Below the pieces are notes generated by a model. It had not been told where the DNA came from, made no database searches, and saw only the letters and a list, made by a program, of their open reading frames with translations. A program made the position numbers and the translations under genes. DNA of 64,000 bases from Haemonchus contortus. Taxonomy: Eukaryota; Nematoda; Chromadorea; Rhabditida; Trichostrongylidae. The stretch is from assembly GCA_000469685.2 (NCBI GenBank), contig LS997562.1:42174345-42238344 (forward strand), written 5' to 3'. Shown one piece after another: positions 1-10,599 of the stretch. Within the stretch, counting starts at the first letter, position 1; the number at the start of each line of letters is the position of its first letter.

Positions 1-3000
1 AAAAGAGGGAGTAAATCCAACGTGCGAAGTATTAACAATGAAGGAGGAGAGTCCGGCGGCAGCCGGGCGATCCCACTGAAATATTGTATGACGACTGTAC
101 TGTTCTCTTCTCCTACACTTATGGGATCTCTTTCACTGAGGGTTCTCTCTCGCTGAAGGATCCCCAGCCGGTTAGTGACGAGGCTACGTAGGGCGTCCCC
201 AGGTGGCGGATAGGGGAATTAATCGCCTACCAAAAGTCACCGGTACTTTCCCAGAGACGCAGGTGGATTCAGGGGATGGACTCCTTGATTCTGCTGTGCT
301 GGGTCGATATACCCTCTGTTTCTCGCAGGCGATCCACGCATACGTGTGTGGAGGGTCTGTGGGTGTAGTTGGTATTTTGCCCATCGACTCGGCCAAAAGC
401 TTGCATTCGAGTGACGAACAAGTCACGCTGGGAAGTACTGGGAAGCGATTCGGGGCCGCCTCCGAAAACAAAGCCCCTTGTCCACTTCGGGATAGCCTGG
501 CAAGCCCCCGAAGTCAATAGCCCCCACCTCAGAGCCTGGCAAGCTGCAGTTGGGTATCTTCACGCCAAAAACAGTAATAGAAATGGGCTTCATTCCCCTG
601 AACCTGAGGGAGCCCCCAATGCGGCACGCTGTATTTGAGACTGGAGAAGAACTGTTCCTTGGAACATGCGACAGTAGAGGCGTCGGCGGCGTAGGTGGCC
701 TCGTCAATACACACTTGGCCATGAACATCGATTCGTACGAAAGCTTAACAACCCGAATCGGACGTTTGCAATTAAGAAGATGTGGCTCAGTCCCAGCTCT
801 AACCATCTTCGTTGCTTACGCACCAACATCGAGCTACGAAGAAGAGGAAATGGAAGCGTTTTATATGGATCTGGGGAGGCTCTACAGAGAAGACCACACT
901 TTCTTCAAGGTCATCGTCGGTGATTTTAACGCCAAGACTGGCCCCAGAAGAACGGCTGAAGAGCTTCACATCGGACTCACGGAGTGGAATGGAATGAGCA
1001 GGGTGAAAGGCTGTCCGAGTTTATCATGACGACCCACACCATCCATGGTAACTCGCAGTTCCAGAAGCTCTCTCATTTAAGATGGACATGGGAGTCACCT
1101 GGTGGACAGTTCCATAATGAAACAGACCACATCATCTTCAATCGGAGATTTTGCCTGACCGACGTCGCTGTTGTTCCGAAGTTCTACACGGGATCGGACC
1201 ATCGTCTCCTCCGCGCTAGATTCTGCTTCTCAGTGCGTGGGGAGAGAGCTATGAAGTTTCGGAAACGAAGCCCCAAGACCTCCATCAACTGGGACAACTT
1301 CGCTTCCCTTGCGAGAAAATGGGAGGATTCCGTTATCGACAACATCGACGAAGAATACAACCGGCTCGTCGAGCATCTTCACGATAGTGCTACGAAAGCA
1401 GAGAGTCTACAAGTAGCCAAGAGACGACTCTCTTCGGAGACCCTCGAGCTAATACGCCGGCGTGGAATCGCGCGAGCTGCAGGCAATTATCAACAAACGT
1501 CCGAACTTGCGAAGCTATGCAGAGAAGCGATAAAGGAAGATCTGGAAGAGAGAAGAGCAGCAGACATGGACGAAGCCGCCGAGGCCGGAAAGAGCATTCG
1601 CAAAGCCCGACGGAGCTTCGCCAATTACAAGACCAAGATGACCTCCCTTCATCGTCCGGACGGAACCGTTACTGCATTTCGGAGGGCAATGGAGAAGGTC
1701 ATCTACGACTTCTACTCGGATCTCTTCGACAGCCACGTCTACCTGCCTACTCACCATCTTAGGCAAGACGAATATATCGCTCCTTCGGTTCTCCCTTCCG
1801 AAATACGACATGCCATCACGTCGATGAAGAACTGTACAGCGCCCGGTCCCGATAGGATCAAACTAGAACATCTGAAGAGTATACCACCAGTCACCATCAA
1901 AACTTTGGCTAGGCTCTTCACACGGTACCTGTCGGAATGCAAAGTGCCCACGTCGTGGAAAACTAGCAAGACTGTGTTGCTGTACAAAAAGGGAGATCCA
2001 GACGATATTGGCAATTATCGCCCAAACTGCCTGCTGTCCGTAATCTACAAGCTTTTCACTTGTGTCATCCTAAACAGGATTGGCAGAATATTAGATGAAG
2101 GACAGCCATGCGAGCAAGCAGGGTTTCGGAGAGGGTTCAGTACAATCGATCATATCCACACCCTAACAAGGCTCAGTGAAGTATCGTGAGAGTACAAAAT
2201 GCCGCTACGTCTTACGTTTATCGACTTGAAGAAAGCCTTTGACACCGTTGAGACAGAAGCGGTAATTGAAGCCCTTGGCAACCAGGGTGTTCCTACGCAA
2301 TGTATAAGAATGCTTCGTGAGCTCTACGACAGCTTCACGACCAAGATTTCACCATTCTATAAGAAGTCATTGTCAACGTGAAGAGAGGTGTCCGGCAAGG
2401 CGATACTATTTCGCCCAAACTTTTCAGTGCCGCCCTCGAGAATATCATGCGTCATTTGGAATGGGAAGACTTGGGAGTGAAGGTCGACGGCCGCTTCCTA
2501 CATCACCTCCGCTTTGCAGACGACATCGTGCTTATAACACCGAACACCGAGCAGGCGGAACTGGCCGAGTTTGACACTGCTTGTGGAAAGATCGGCTTAA
2601 GGCTGAACCTAACGAAGACGATGTTCATGAAAAACAGACTGGTACCTGATGCTCCTTTCACGTTAAACGGAACCTCCGGAATATCTCCGAATGCTCTAGC
2701 TATGTGTATCTAGGTCGGGAAGTCAACATGATGAACGACCTAGCTCCAGAGCTGTGCAGAAGGAAACGCGCCGCGTGGGGAGCATTTAAGAATATCGAGG
2801 AGGTAGTGAAGAAGACAAAAACATCCGGCTCCGCGCTCACCTTTTCGACACTGCTGTCCTTCCTGCTTTGACGTACGCCTCGAAGACCTGGACTCTACGA
2901 AAGCAGGATGAGCATGCTGTCAGCGTTACTCAACGCGCTTTGCAAAGGGCGATGCTCGGAATTTCCCTATACACGCAAGTGCAGAAGGGAATCCAAATTC

Positions 3001-3440
3001 CGAGCTCCGTCACCGAACGAAGATCAGGGATGCCGTTGATTACGCCAAGAAATCGAAGATCAGGTGGGCCGGACACGTTACGCGATATAGTGATGACCGT
3101 TGGACCAGGGCGGTTACTGACTGGATCCCTCGGGACATCAAACGAACTCCAGGAAGGCCGCCAACGAGATGGTTAGACTTCTTCACGAAAGCTCTGAACG
3201 AAAGGAATGTTGAACCTCGTGTCCCTGAAGCGAGAACGATTCACTGGACCACTCTGGCTCGTGACAGGGACGAATGGAGACGTTACTGGCGCCCGCTCGA
3301 GGAAGTCGATGACTAACGGGACGACAGGTGATACAGGTGATACTGTTCTCTTCACACTGAGCTCCCCTACTTAAAGACTTGTGCCAAAATTTTGGTGCCC
3401 GCCAATACCTGTCCTGTCCTATTCAGAAGTTTTCTGATCA
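1..3440 (+). mobile_element. RTE-like non-LTR retrotransposon, broken copy
   Basis: The region reads as one plus-strand non-LTR retrotransposon. A GC-richer 5' leader (about 1-550) is followed by an apurinic-type endonuclease, then reverse transcriptase, then a C-terminal region ending at a stop at 3314-3316. A short 3' tail follows with the direct repeat CAGGTGATACAGGTGATAC. Domain order and the fused endonuclease-RT organisation fit RTE-type elements (family knowledge). The left end lies at or beyond the window edge and the right end is uncertain; the downstream MITE at 3448 sets an outer limit. Three shorter minus-strand fragments elsewhere (29572-29675, 41285-41660, 59770-60060) match its 3' end, C-terminal region and 5' end. 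This makes it a dispersed family in this genome. Confidence 0.85.
550..3316 (+). pseudogene. Endonuclease/reverse transcriptase polyprotein, inactivated
   Basis: Residues read from about 550 to 1010 carry the endonuclease motif GDFNAKTG (near 920-943). After a frameshift near 985-1012 the next frame has the GSDHR motif (near 1192) and then the RT fingers and palm, including GDPDDIGNYRP. Further breaks follow: an in-frame TGA at 2187-2189, just before LTFIDLKKAFD, and frameshifts near 2360-2380, 2690, 2820 and 2995. The catalytic FADD is intact at 2513-2524. The last stretch, about 2995-3316, is open and contains GRPPTRW and ends EVDD-stop. The N-terminal endonuclease segment is missing; a separate fragment at 59770-60060 retains an equivalent of it. 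With at least five frameshifts and one stop the copy cannot make the enzyme. I give the breaks only and do not reconstruct the protein. Confidence 0.88.
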
Positions 3441-3447
3441 GTTTTCG

Positions 3448-3882
3448 CGGTACTATTCTACTATTACCCCCCCCCCCCCCCCCACCCCCATAACTATTCT
3501 ACTGTTACACCCCCAAAAACTCAAAATTTTAATTTTCGATGGAACTTTGCCCATAGGGGTAATCCGATGCCCTGATAGCGAATATGATCTTCATTTTTGG
3601 CGTTGGCGCCATTTGGCTCCAATTGGCGCCAATTTGGCGCTCAATTGGCGCCAATTGGAGCCAAATGGCGCCAGCGCCAAAAATGAATGTTATATTCGTT
3701 ATCAGGACATCAAATAACCCCTAAACGCAAGTTTTCAACAAATTTGGTGAAAATACCCTTGGCGCCAACGCCAAAAATGAAGGTTATATTCGTTATCGGG
3801 GCATCGGATTACCTCTAAAGGCGAAGTTTTATCGAAAATTAAAATTTTGAGTTTTTGGGGGTGTAATTGTAGAATAGTACCG
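3448..3882. mobile_element. Palindromic MITE with 6-bp target duplication
   Basis: The ends are inverted copies of CGGTACTATTCTAC, and similarity continues inward for about 130 bp per side (shared CCCCCAAAAACTC, TAATCCGATGCCC and CATTTTTGGCG). TTTTCG directly flanks both ends (3442-3447 and 3883-3888) and is read as the target-site duplication. The centre (about 3590-3690) is a second near-perfect palindrome rich in GGCGCC and TTGGCTCCAATT, around a short loop at 3634-3642. A partial extra copy of the right arm lies at about 3675-3750, so the right side is a tandem of two arm copies. No coding capacity. A C17 run at 3467-3483 interrupts the left arm only. The superfamily is not identifiable from these ends. 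Confidence 0.75.
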
Positions 3883-4212
3883 TTTTCGCTACTGACAGTC
3901 GCGTGTGAAGACAGCGGATTACATCTGCTTGAGCGGTGAGACCTTAGCTCTGAAGACGACGATTGCTTGAAACGTTAAACTGTTGACCCAATGAATTGTT
4001 CCATCAAAAACCTCGTACGGCACAAGAACATCATTCCGGCAAACAATTATGCCGAGATTAAAGTAAGAAAGAAGTTGGAGACTTATGTTCAGAAAAGTGT
4101 CATGTGTTTTGAAGAAGCCGAGCATTACGATTTTAAGACAGGAAGGAGGGAAACTCGGCGTGAGCCGGTGAACCGACTGATGTTGTAGAAGCGCTATCGC
4201 TAACAACAAAAC
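3883..4212. other. Short unassigned stretch
   Basis: The 330 bases between the palindromic MITE and the first mariner-TIR MITE hold only short open frames on both strands. None has a recognisable motif, and no repeat match was seen within the window. Confidence 0.4.
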
Positions 4213-4214
4213 TA

Positions 4215-4792
4215 TTAGGTTGATGCCTAATTACTGCGGATTTCTTTCGGCAAATTTTACTTGAAGAAACGATGGCAATATTTAGCAAAGACATGTTCAA
4301 ATAATTACTCCGAAACATACACCAATTACGTCAAGCACTGCTTCCCATTTTCAAAGCAGTCGAATTCCACAGGCGAAAAAGCTACGATTCTTGGATGCGA
4401 TCCATGCCTTGACCTCGACCATCAAGTCGTGCAATTCCCCGGAAGTTCTGTTCGCTAGCCAATTTTTCAACGGACGATTGACGTGATAGTCTATAGGGGT
4501 TTCTGTTGGTGGATAGGACGAACGTAGAAGCAGATTCCACTCCCTATTCGACTTTGACTGACTGTTCCATCGCCGAGAAGTTCGTTGAGATCACTTCAGG
4601 ACTGTGCCACCTTCCAACCTTTCTCGAAGTAGTAGAGCATAATATGGCGTATATGAAGATGACTTTCGAGACATATTTCTGTTAAGGAAAGCAAGAATAT
4701 TGTTTCCAAATCCCGAACTCAATATTCAAAATTCGAACTACATCGAGAGGAAAGAAGCTGCAAAAAAACCGCAATAATTACGCATCAACTAT
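4215..4792. mobile_element. Mariner-TIR MITE, copy 1
   Basis: It begins after a TA with TTAGGTTGATGCCTAATTAC and ends with an inverted counterpart (GCAATAATTACGCATCAAC) that has lost a few terminal bases. It aligns along its whole length with 7066-7640 and, in reverse, with 50749-51325. About 577 bp; no transposase motifs. The terminal sequence TTAGGTTGATGCATAATTATTGCGG resembles the TTAGGTTGGTGCAAAAGTAATTGCGG type of mariner terminus (family knowledge). This is therefore probably a non-autonomous mariner derivative. Confidence 0.75.
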
Positions 4793-5616
4793 CCTATCCC
4801 TTACCTTTTATACATCCTGCTGCTTCTTACTACCTCAGTTTGCGGTGCGTTTCACATATCACTACCTTTGTCATGATCATGGTTTGTTACGGACAGGCAC
4901 GCAGATAAACGGTCAAACCGGGAACAGCCAGATCCGTAAACAAAGGAAAACATCAGCCTACTACATTGTAAGCACGAACAATTACAACTATAAAAGCCGA
5001 AATGCTCGAAAAAGGATAACCTCATATCATTCGTATCCGGATACCAAAAGCCTTGAGTGGTGTGGAGTCTGTCATCCTGGCTTTGTCACGGGAAGTCGTG
5101 GGGTACCAATGTATACTGAGCAATTCGAATGGCATAGAAGAAGTTAGCGAGAAGCGGAAGGAAAAAAGGCAACCATTCAGGTTGGGCGGCTGGCGAAAAT
5201 GAAATTTAGGACATTCTCATGAGCACGCGGGAAAGGAAACTGTAACTATCGTGCTGGGTCTCAAGTGTTGCAACCTATAATTTGAGGGAACACATCCATG
5301 ATCTACGATTCACTTAAACCCGATTCCTTTAAATTTGCCGAACGCACCCATTTTTTCTGCCCACACACTAAAACTCTCTGGCTATGTTGCTTCATAACGG
5401 GGCATTTAGCGGGGACCCACAGCCAGATTGCTGTATAGAGCAGGTGTTCGTTCTGAGTTTTCGTGTTCTATAATAGCAATCTAATTTGTCAGGCTATTTT
5501 GATGCTAGAAGACTCATTCTTTGCTCATGCATGTGATTAGTTCGTTGTAAATAGTAATGCCCAGACTATGTTGCAATGACTGTTAACCTCATTTCCATAC
5601 GTTACGTATAATATCA
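4793..5616. other. Intergenic stretch without supported gene
   Basis: Only short open frames without motifs are seen (the longest is about 100 codons at 4845-5147, plus strand). No splice-linked exon series could be assembled. Confidence 0.4.
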
Positions 5617-6160
5617 TTAGGTTGGGTGGAAAGTATCTGCCGAAAGCTTCGCATTTGTCCAAACTTCTTCGGATATTTTCTGGAAACTTCCATGGGGTTT
5701 CTACGTAAGGACGTTGCCTACACTATTCCCATAACTAGCCGGCTACCTTTCGCTTGTTTGTTTGATCAAATAATGTCCCAACAGTTAATCCGTCCTTGAC
5801 ACGTATTCCTTTAAGATTTCGACCACTTCACCGCTGGAACCAGTTGTTCTTGTGTCGAGCATGATCCTTGAATCCCTCGTGTACGCGGTTCTGTGCACAT
5901 CTCGTTCTAACGCTTCAAATCCTGAAACAAAATGGTCGGGAATGAACCTCGATCTGGTTAACCGACAGCAATCAAAGGATCTGGTATGTTATGCGCTTAC
6001 CAATGACTAGAGCCTCTTCGAAGTATTCCTACGGGAACTTCCACAAAAGGGAGAAATCTAGGCTATAGAGAAGTTTTCGGCAGATCCTAAGGCTATTGAG
6101 AAGTTTTCGGCAGATTCTAAGGCTATTGAGAAGTTTTCAACAGATCCTACTATCCTAACA
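5617..6160. mobile_element. Possible decayed mariner-like MITE
   Basis: The left end TTAGGTTGGGTGGAAAG, followed by TATCTGCCGAAAG, has a weak inverted counterpart at the right: TTTTCAACAGATCCTACTATCCTAAC, and nearby TTTTCGGCAGATCC. The right end lies in a 30-bp unit repeated three times (6060-6149), so the terminal segment may have been tandemly duplicated. No coding motifs. The assignment rests on the terminal similarity only. Confidence 0.35.
6060..6149. repeat. 30-bp tandem repeat, three units
   Basis: The units begin AGGCTATtGAGAAGTTTTC and end CAGATcCTA at 6060-6089, 6090-6119 and 6120-6149. Only a few substitutions separate them. The array sits at the proposed right end of the element starting at 5617. 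Confidence 0.8.
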
Positions 6161-7063
6161 CCGCACATCTAATATCTCAGATTGCGTCGAATTGTTCTAT
6201 CCAGTTAGTACCTTTCCGTCAGTTATGAGTCGAATAATTTAAGATGATTCAAAATGACGTATATAGAGATCTATCGGAACAGAAACATGAACACGTCACC
6301 TTGGCAAGGTCAAATACGTTACTGATTCCAGCCGGCGGCAGAATTTCAAATGACGAATGTGATTTACTTCGCACTAGAGCGCTGTTTAACGTTCGAAAAT
6401 GCGTGTTTGCACTTAAATCATCTGATGTGAGTTGCTCAAGTACCGATGAACTTCGCACCTTTTTTAAGTGCTGTTACACACTTGTTTAGACTAGGTGCAG
6501 ATTGGTGTAGCCGCTTAACAGTCCTTATTTCTTACAAAGCATGTTGTTCAGAAGGTCTGGTAATTCAGCTGGTCATACAATAAGAATGTTACTGGAATGG
6601 TCGGCCATTTGTGAGGTAGGTTCCTATTTCCTTTCTGTTTTACATTTTTTTTTGGGGAATTAACGCTATCAGTTGCATACCTAAGGTAGGAGATGTGCTT
6701 CGTTATGTTTTACACATTGGTGCTGTGTATACTTTTTTATTTTACTCGCTCTATGTGGTTTCGAAGGTCACACCGGATTCCAACATCTATTACGGAAGTA
6801 CATGGTGAAGAACATCGTTCTGAAATGGACCGTAATTTAGAGAAAAGCAAAACTCTCATATAACTGCGTTCTCAATGGTAGCTAAACTACTGAATGTCTG
6901 AAGAACTGAAATCTCGGTTTTAACATTTTTGCGAACAAACAGTGAACAACACCACTTTCAATCAGTCCATGTGGCAGCATTTGTTCGGAATACAACAGAC
7001 CGAATCAAGAGCGGGAAAAATCTCTTACCGTGCCCTGCTCGCGCATAACAATCTGTAGATAGC
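6161..7063. other. Intergenic stretch without supported gene
   Basis: It contains an 81-codon plus-strand open frame at 6244-6489 with an overlapping 69-codon frame on the other strand. Neither has a motif or a splice context. Nothing else is recognised. Confidence 0.4.
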
Positions 7064-7065
7064 TA

Positions 7066-7640
7066 TTAGGTTGATGCATAATTATTGAGGATTTTTTCCA
7101 GCGAATTTTATTTAAAGTAATCGTGGAAGTACTAAGCAAAGAACTATTCAAATAATTACTCCGGAACTTATTCACCGACTACGTCGAGCACTGCTTCCCA
7201 ATGATTAGTTAGTCGGATCCCAAGAGCAAAGAAGTTTTGACCTTACGGGCGATCCACGCCTTGACATCGGCTATCAAGTCATCAAAATCGACATAACTTC
7301 TATCCTCTAGCCGTTTTTAGATGAACGGTTGACGAGATAATCCATAAAAGTTCCTGCTGGTGAATATGGCAGATTCAGGGGGAGATCCCAGCTCCTGGTT
7401 GGCTCTGCTGATTGTTCGATCGCCGAAAAGTTACTGAGATCGCGGAATGACTGTGCCACATTCCGATCTTTTTCGAAGTAGTTAAGCCTAATTTTGCAAA
7501 TATGCGGATGGTTTTTTGAGCATATTCATGTAGAGGAAATCAAGTAGATCATTTCTAAAAAAAACCCGAACTCAATATTCAAATTCTATCGAGAGAAAAA
7601 AAGCCGCGAAAAATTCCGCAATAATTATGCATCAACCTAA
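7066..7640. mobile_element. Mariner-TIR MITE, copy 2 (complete)
   Basis: 575 bp bounded by TA dinucleotides (7064-7065 and 7641-7642). The termini are inverted: TTAGGTTGATGCATAATTAT at the left, ATAATTATGCATCAACCTAA at the right. It is colinear with copy 1 and reverse-complementary to copy 3. The intact termini and the TA duplication make this a good reference copy for the family. Confidence 0.85.
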
Positions 7641-7993
7641 TATAAACGAAGTCCTCTTTAATTCAAATTAAAGCTTGTGATGAACCTGCCATACAGAATG
7701 TTAGAAAAATTAGCCATGAGAGCGCACAAAGAGCTCGACCGACCATAGCGCCCTTATCTCTATGGACAGCTGAGATGACTTCTATTTACGAATGGGTTGC
7801 CAATAAATTCACATGGTTTTTTGTAGAATTGGGCTACATATTATGCTATGTCATTATATATCTTATATCTTTTGAACATCTTTTATCATGTCAGAATTCT
7901 ACATACTACATATTGTTGCTGTCTGTTATATAGCTGACTAACGTATAACTGCACAAATGTAGGGTTATATATAGTTATTGTATATAGCATATA
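7641..7993. other. AT-rich spacer
   Basis: About 350 bases between two MITEs, rich in TATATA-like runs. No gene or repeat unit was recognised. Confidence 0.4.
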
Positions 7994-8516
7994 CAGTAGC
8001 GCTAAAAGTCTTCGGTCAAATGCTTTTCCAGTTAAACTTTTCAGTCGTAACTTCTTTTCCATTTGATGTAATCATGCGAAATTTGAATATGTGTCACATA
8101 GATGTACTGTGAATATTTACCACTATTAACCTGCAATCTGATCATGTTCCAGATACCCCAAAGAGCTTGAACTCAAAATCAACTAAAAATACAAATGATG
8201 GTCCTTCTAGAACTGCTTTTCATTCTACCATGTCCAAAGCCTACAAATGTTGATGCCGGACACAGTAGATGAGAAGAACGCGCATAAGGTGCGAAAAACT
8301 GCAGATGTCAATAACTTTTGTTTAGCGAAATCTGCTACCGCAAAACACCTTGCTCTAGTTATGTTTATATTGCTGCTTTGCAGTCAAATAATGTTGGATA
8401 ATGTGAAATATGCTTACGTTAAACATATCGAAATTTCGCGCGATTTGCTCCACTAAGAAAAAAGTTATTAACGAAAAAGGTAAGAGCGTTTGACCGAGAA
8501 CTTTTAAGCGCTACTG
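7994..8516. mobile_element. Tc1-TIR-like MITE
   Basis: It is flanked by TA (7992-7993 and 8517-8518), starts CAGTAGCGCTaAAAGTctTC and ends with the inverted form ...AGCGCTACTG. Imperfect terminal inverted repeats extend about 40 bp (GGTCAAA and a C/T-rich stretch in both). CAGT ends with a TA duplication are typical of the Tc1 branch (family knowledge). The interior, including a 69-codon open frame at 8247-8456, has no transposase motif, so it is read as non-autonomous. Confidence 0.65.
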
Positions 8517-8518
8517 TA

Positions 8519-9300
8519 TGTGTAGTCAAGTGCAACACTGTATTGTTATAAAAAGGAGGCCTCATTACAGTGAAGCCAAATATTCAGTTGATGTTCTTGG
8601 CCGTATGAGTTGGATTAGGTACATGAGCATTCGTTTTATAGGACATATCGGTAGTTAGCTGTAAAGTGTCAAAGGGTTCGAGTATCATTAAGTTCGACGT
8701 ACACAGTGCGGTGGTGGCTTGAGATAATGATTATGCAATATTCTTATTATTATTGTATATTAATTATTTGCTTCGCGATACATCTATGGAAATGAAGTGA
8801 TAAACGAGGATTTGTAAAAACAAAACACTAATCTTACTAGTTTTGCGGTTGCATAGTGTAAAATAACAAAAATAGTAGCTAATTAACCTAATTTCTACGA
8901 AAACTATTAGAAATAGCCTTTCACTGCGTACTGTTTGAAGAAATAGGCAAGAGCAGAGTGGAGAGAAGGAAAAAAGTGCTGCATCGGCTATCCTCCTCGC
9001 AGTGTTGTCCTCTGCCGGGAGCATGTTCTCAAAACAAAGTAATATCTGTCTGTCGATCGCAGTTGCGAATACAGTATCTGAGAAATTCATCCTCCGCTCT
9101 ATTTCAGTGGAATTCACAAGTTGCTGCTCTATCTACACAGAGCTCTTTTTTTTTATTCAAGCTACTTGTAAGAGGCGGAATACATCATTATTCTCAGATC
9201 GATTTGGTCACGAATTTCAACATAAAGACTAATCACCGGAAGCGAGTCAGTCGCGTCGGAACTGAAGGATCTGGAGCAATGCTTAAATATTTTCAAGACC
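8519..9300. other. Intergenic stretch without supported gene
   Basis: Overlapping open frames of 70-118 codons occur on both strands at 8764-9314. None has a domain or splice context I recognise, and part may belong to the decayed transposon that follows. Confidence 0.35.
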
Positions 9301-9399
9301 ATTGGTGCGGTTAACACTCTTTGAACAGGAGCACCAGAATGAGCTGCGAAAAATAAGGGGATAGGAAGCAGAAGCTCATTTCAACCGCTCACACGACTG

Positions 9400-9960
9400 C
9401 TCTTCGCATGGTGCTCAAACTAAAAGCGCGAGGAACCCGTCACTGTCGAGTTTGCCCACATCATCTGCTATCAGCGGCTGAGATGAAGTTTCAATTTCAA
9501 CGGGGAGAAGCAGGACCTACTAATGATGTAGGGCTGAGATCCCTCATCTTTGGTGACGAAACTAATAAAATCAACTTTGAGATGAGTCAGAATGTTACTG
9601 TGAAATACATTCTGATGCCTTTGGCACGGAAAACCTTTATGGATGGAGGTTCACAACAGAACTGACACCAGCACTATGATCGATGTCAAAAAGCCTTTTG
9701 CCAGCGTCACTTTCCTAAACAAAGAAGAAGAGCCACCACCTAACTCTCCTGATCTGTGCCCGAAGGGCTATTCATCGTGTTATACAGTAGGAAATACCTC
9801 TTCAACGCGGTCTGGCAACATGAAAGAGCTCGTGGGAAAAAATTCAGGAAGTTGATGCCAACTGATTACAACGAATAGCGGTATCGTTTCCAGGAAGATT
9901 ATAAGCTCGTAATCTGTCGAACCGAACCTTTTGTTCAATAAAATCTATGTGACCAAGTAT
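9400..9960 (+). pseudogene. Decayed Tc1/mariner-type transposase remnant
   Basis: Short stretches in changing frames resemble a DDE transposase of the Tc1/mariner superfamily. There is a FGDETN-like first-aspartate region near 9550, then PPNSPDLCP near 9740, equivalent to the usual PNSPDLNP motif. A stretch TRSGNMKELVGKN follows, where related elements have a conserved charged helix. Many stops and shifts separate them. No terminal repeats were found. The call rests on motif order, not on an open frame. Confidence 0.45.
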
Positions 9961-10152
9961 TTGGCGTTAATCGATTCCGCTTCGAAGTGCACCCCGCATT
10001 CGACTTTCATTCAGAATCTTAGTGACAATTTAAATGCGCATGTAGCTTGTGCAATGACTTGCCAACTGATGTAGCAGTGCTATTGATTGGTTGGCCTGGT
10101 CGATCCGGGACCCCACGTGTTATGATGTGGTGTGACGGGAAATGCTTGCTTT

Positions 10153-10398
10153 GGCTGCTTTCAGACTTCGACGTCCGTTGCGTCCGTCCGTGCGGCGCGT
10201 TGCGGTCGCCTTGCGTGCGTGCGACGACGGCCCTAGCCCACTTGTACACAACAGTGGGTCACTGGATCACGTGCCAACAAGTTGCTAGGGCCGCCGTCGC
10301 ACGCACGCAACGCGAACGCAACGCGCTGCACGGACGGACGGACGCAACGGACGCAACGGACAGACGCAACGGACGGACGTCGAAGTCTGAAAGCAGCC
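10153..10398. repeat. CG-rich long hairpin 1
   Basis: The left arm (about 10153-10237: GGCTGCTTTCAGACTTCGAC ... GACGGCCCTAGC) pairs with the right arm (about 10284-10398: GCTAGGGCCG ... GTCGAAGTCTGAAAGCAGCC). The loop between them is about 46 bp. The arms are dominated by CGTCCGT, GCGTGCG and CGCAACG, and the right arm carries extra ACGCAACGG units. Open frames here follow from the repeat and are not genes. Confidence 0.8.
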
Positions 10399-10420
10399 TT
10401 TCACACTTCAGCGATTCAAC

Positions 10421-10599
10421 CGACGTCCGTCCGTCCGTCCGTCCATCGCGTGCGTGCCGCGACGGCGGTTCTAGACTGGTGTTGACAGCGCTGAATACCG
10501 ATCGATACCGCAAGACAAGGCGATGACTACTTTCATCGGCATCCAGTGCAGTCAACACCGGTCTAGAACCGCCGTCGGGTACGCACGCGACGAACGGAC
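10421..10599. repeat. CG-rich long hairpin 2
   Basis: The left arm 10421-10485 (GACGTCCGTCCGTCC ... GGTTCTAGACTGGTGTTGAC) pairs with the right arm 10551-10599 (GTCAACACCGGTCTAGAACC ... CGCGACGAACGGAC). The loop is about 65 bp. It uses the same CGTCC/GCGTGCG vocabulary as hairpin 1, 22 bp away. No coding function. Confidence 0.78.

Noticed and set aside
184..638. Several overlapping frames in the 5' part of the retrotransposon
   Set aside because: They lie in the GC-rich 5' leader and match no endonuclease motif; the recognisable coding text starts at about 620.
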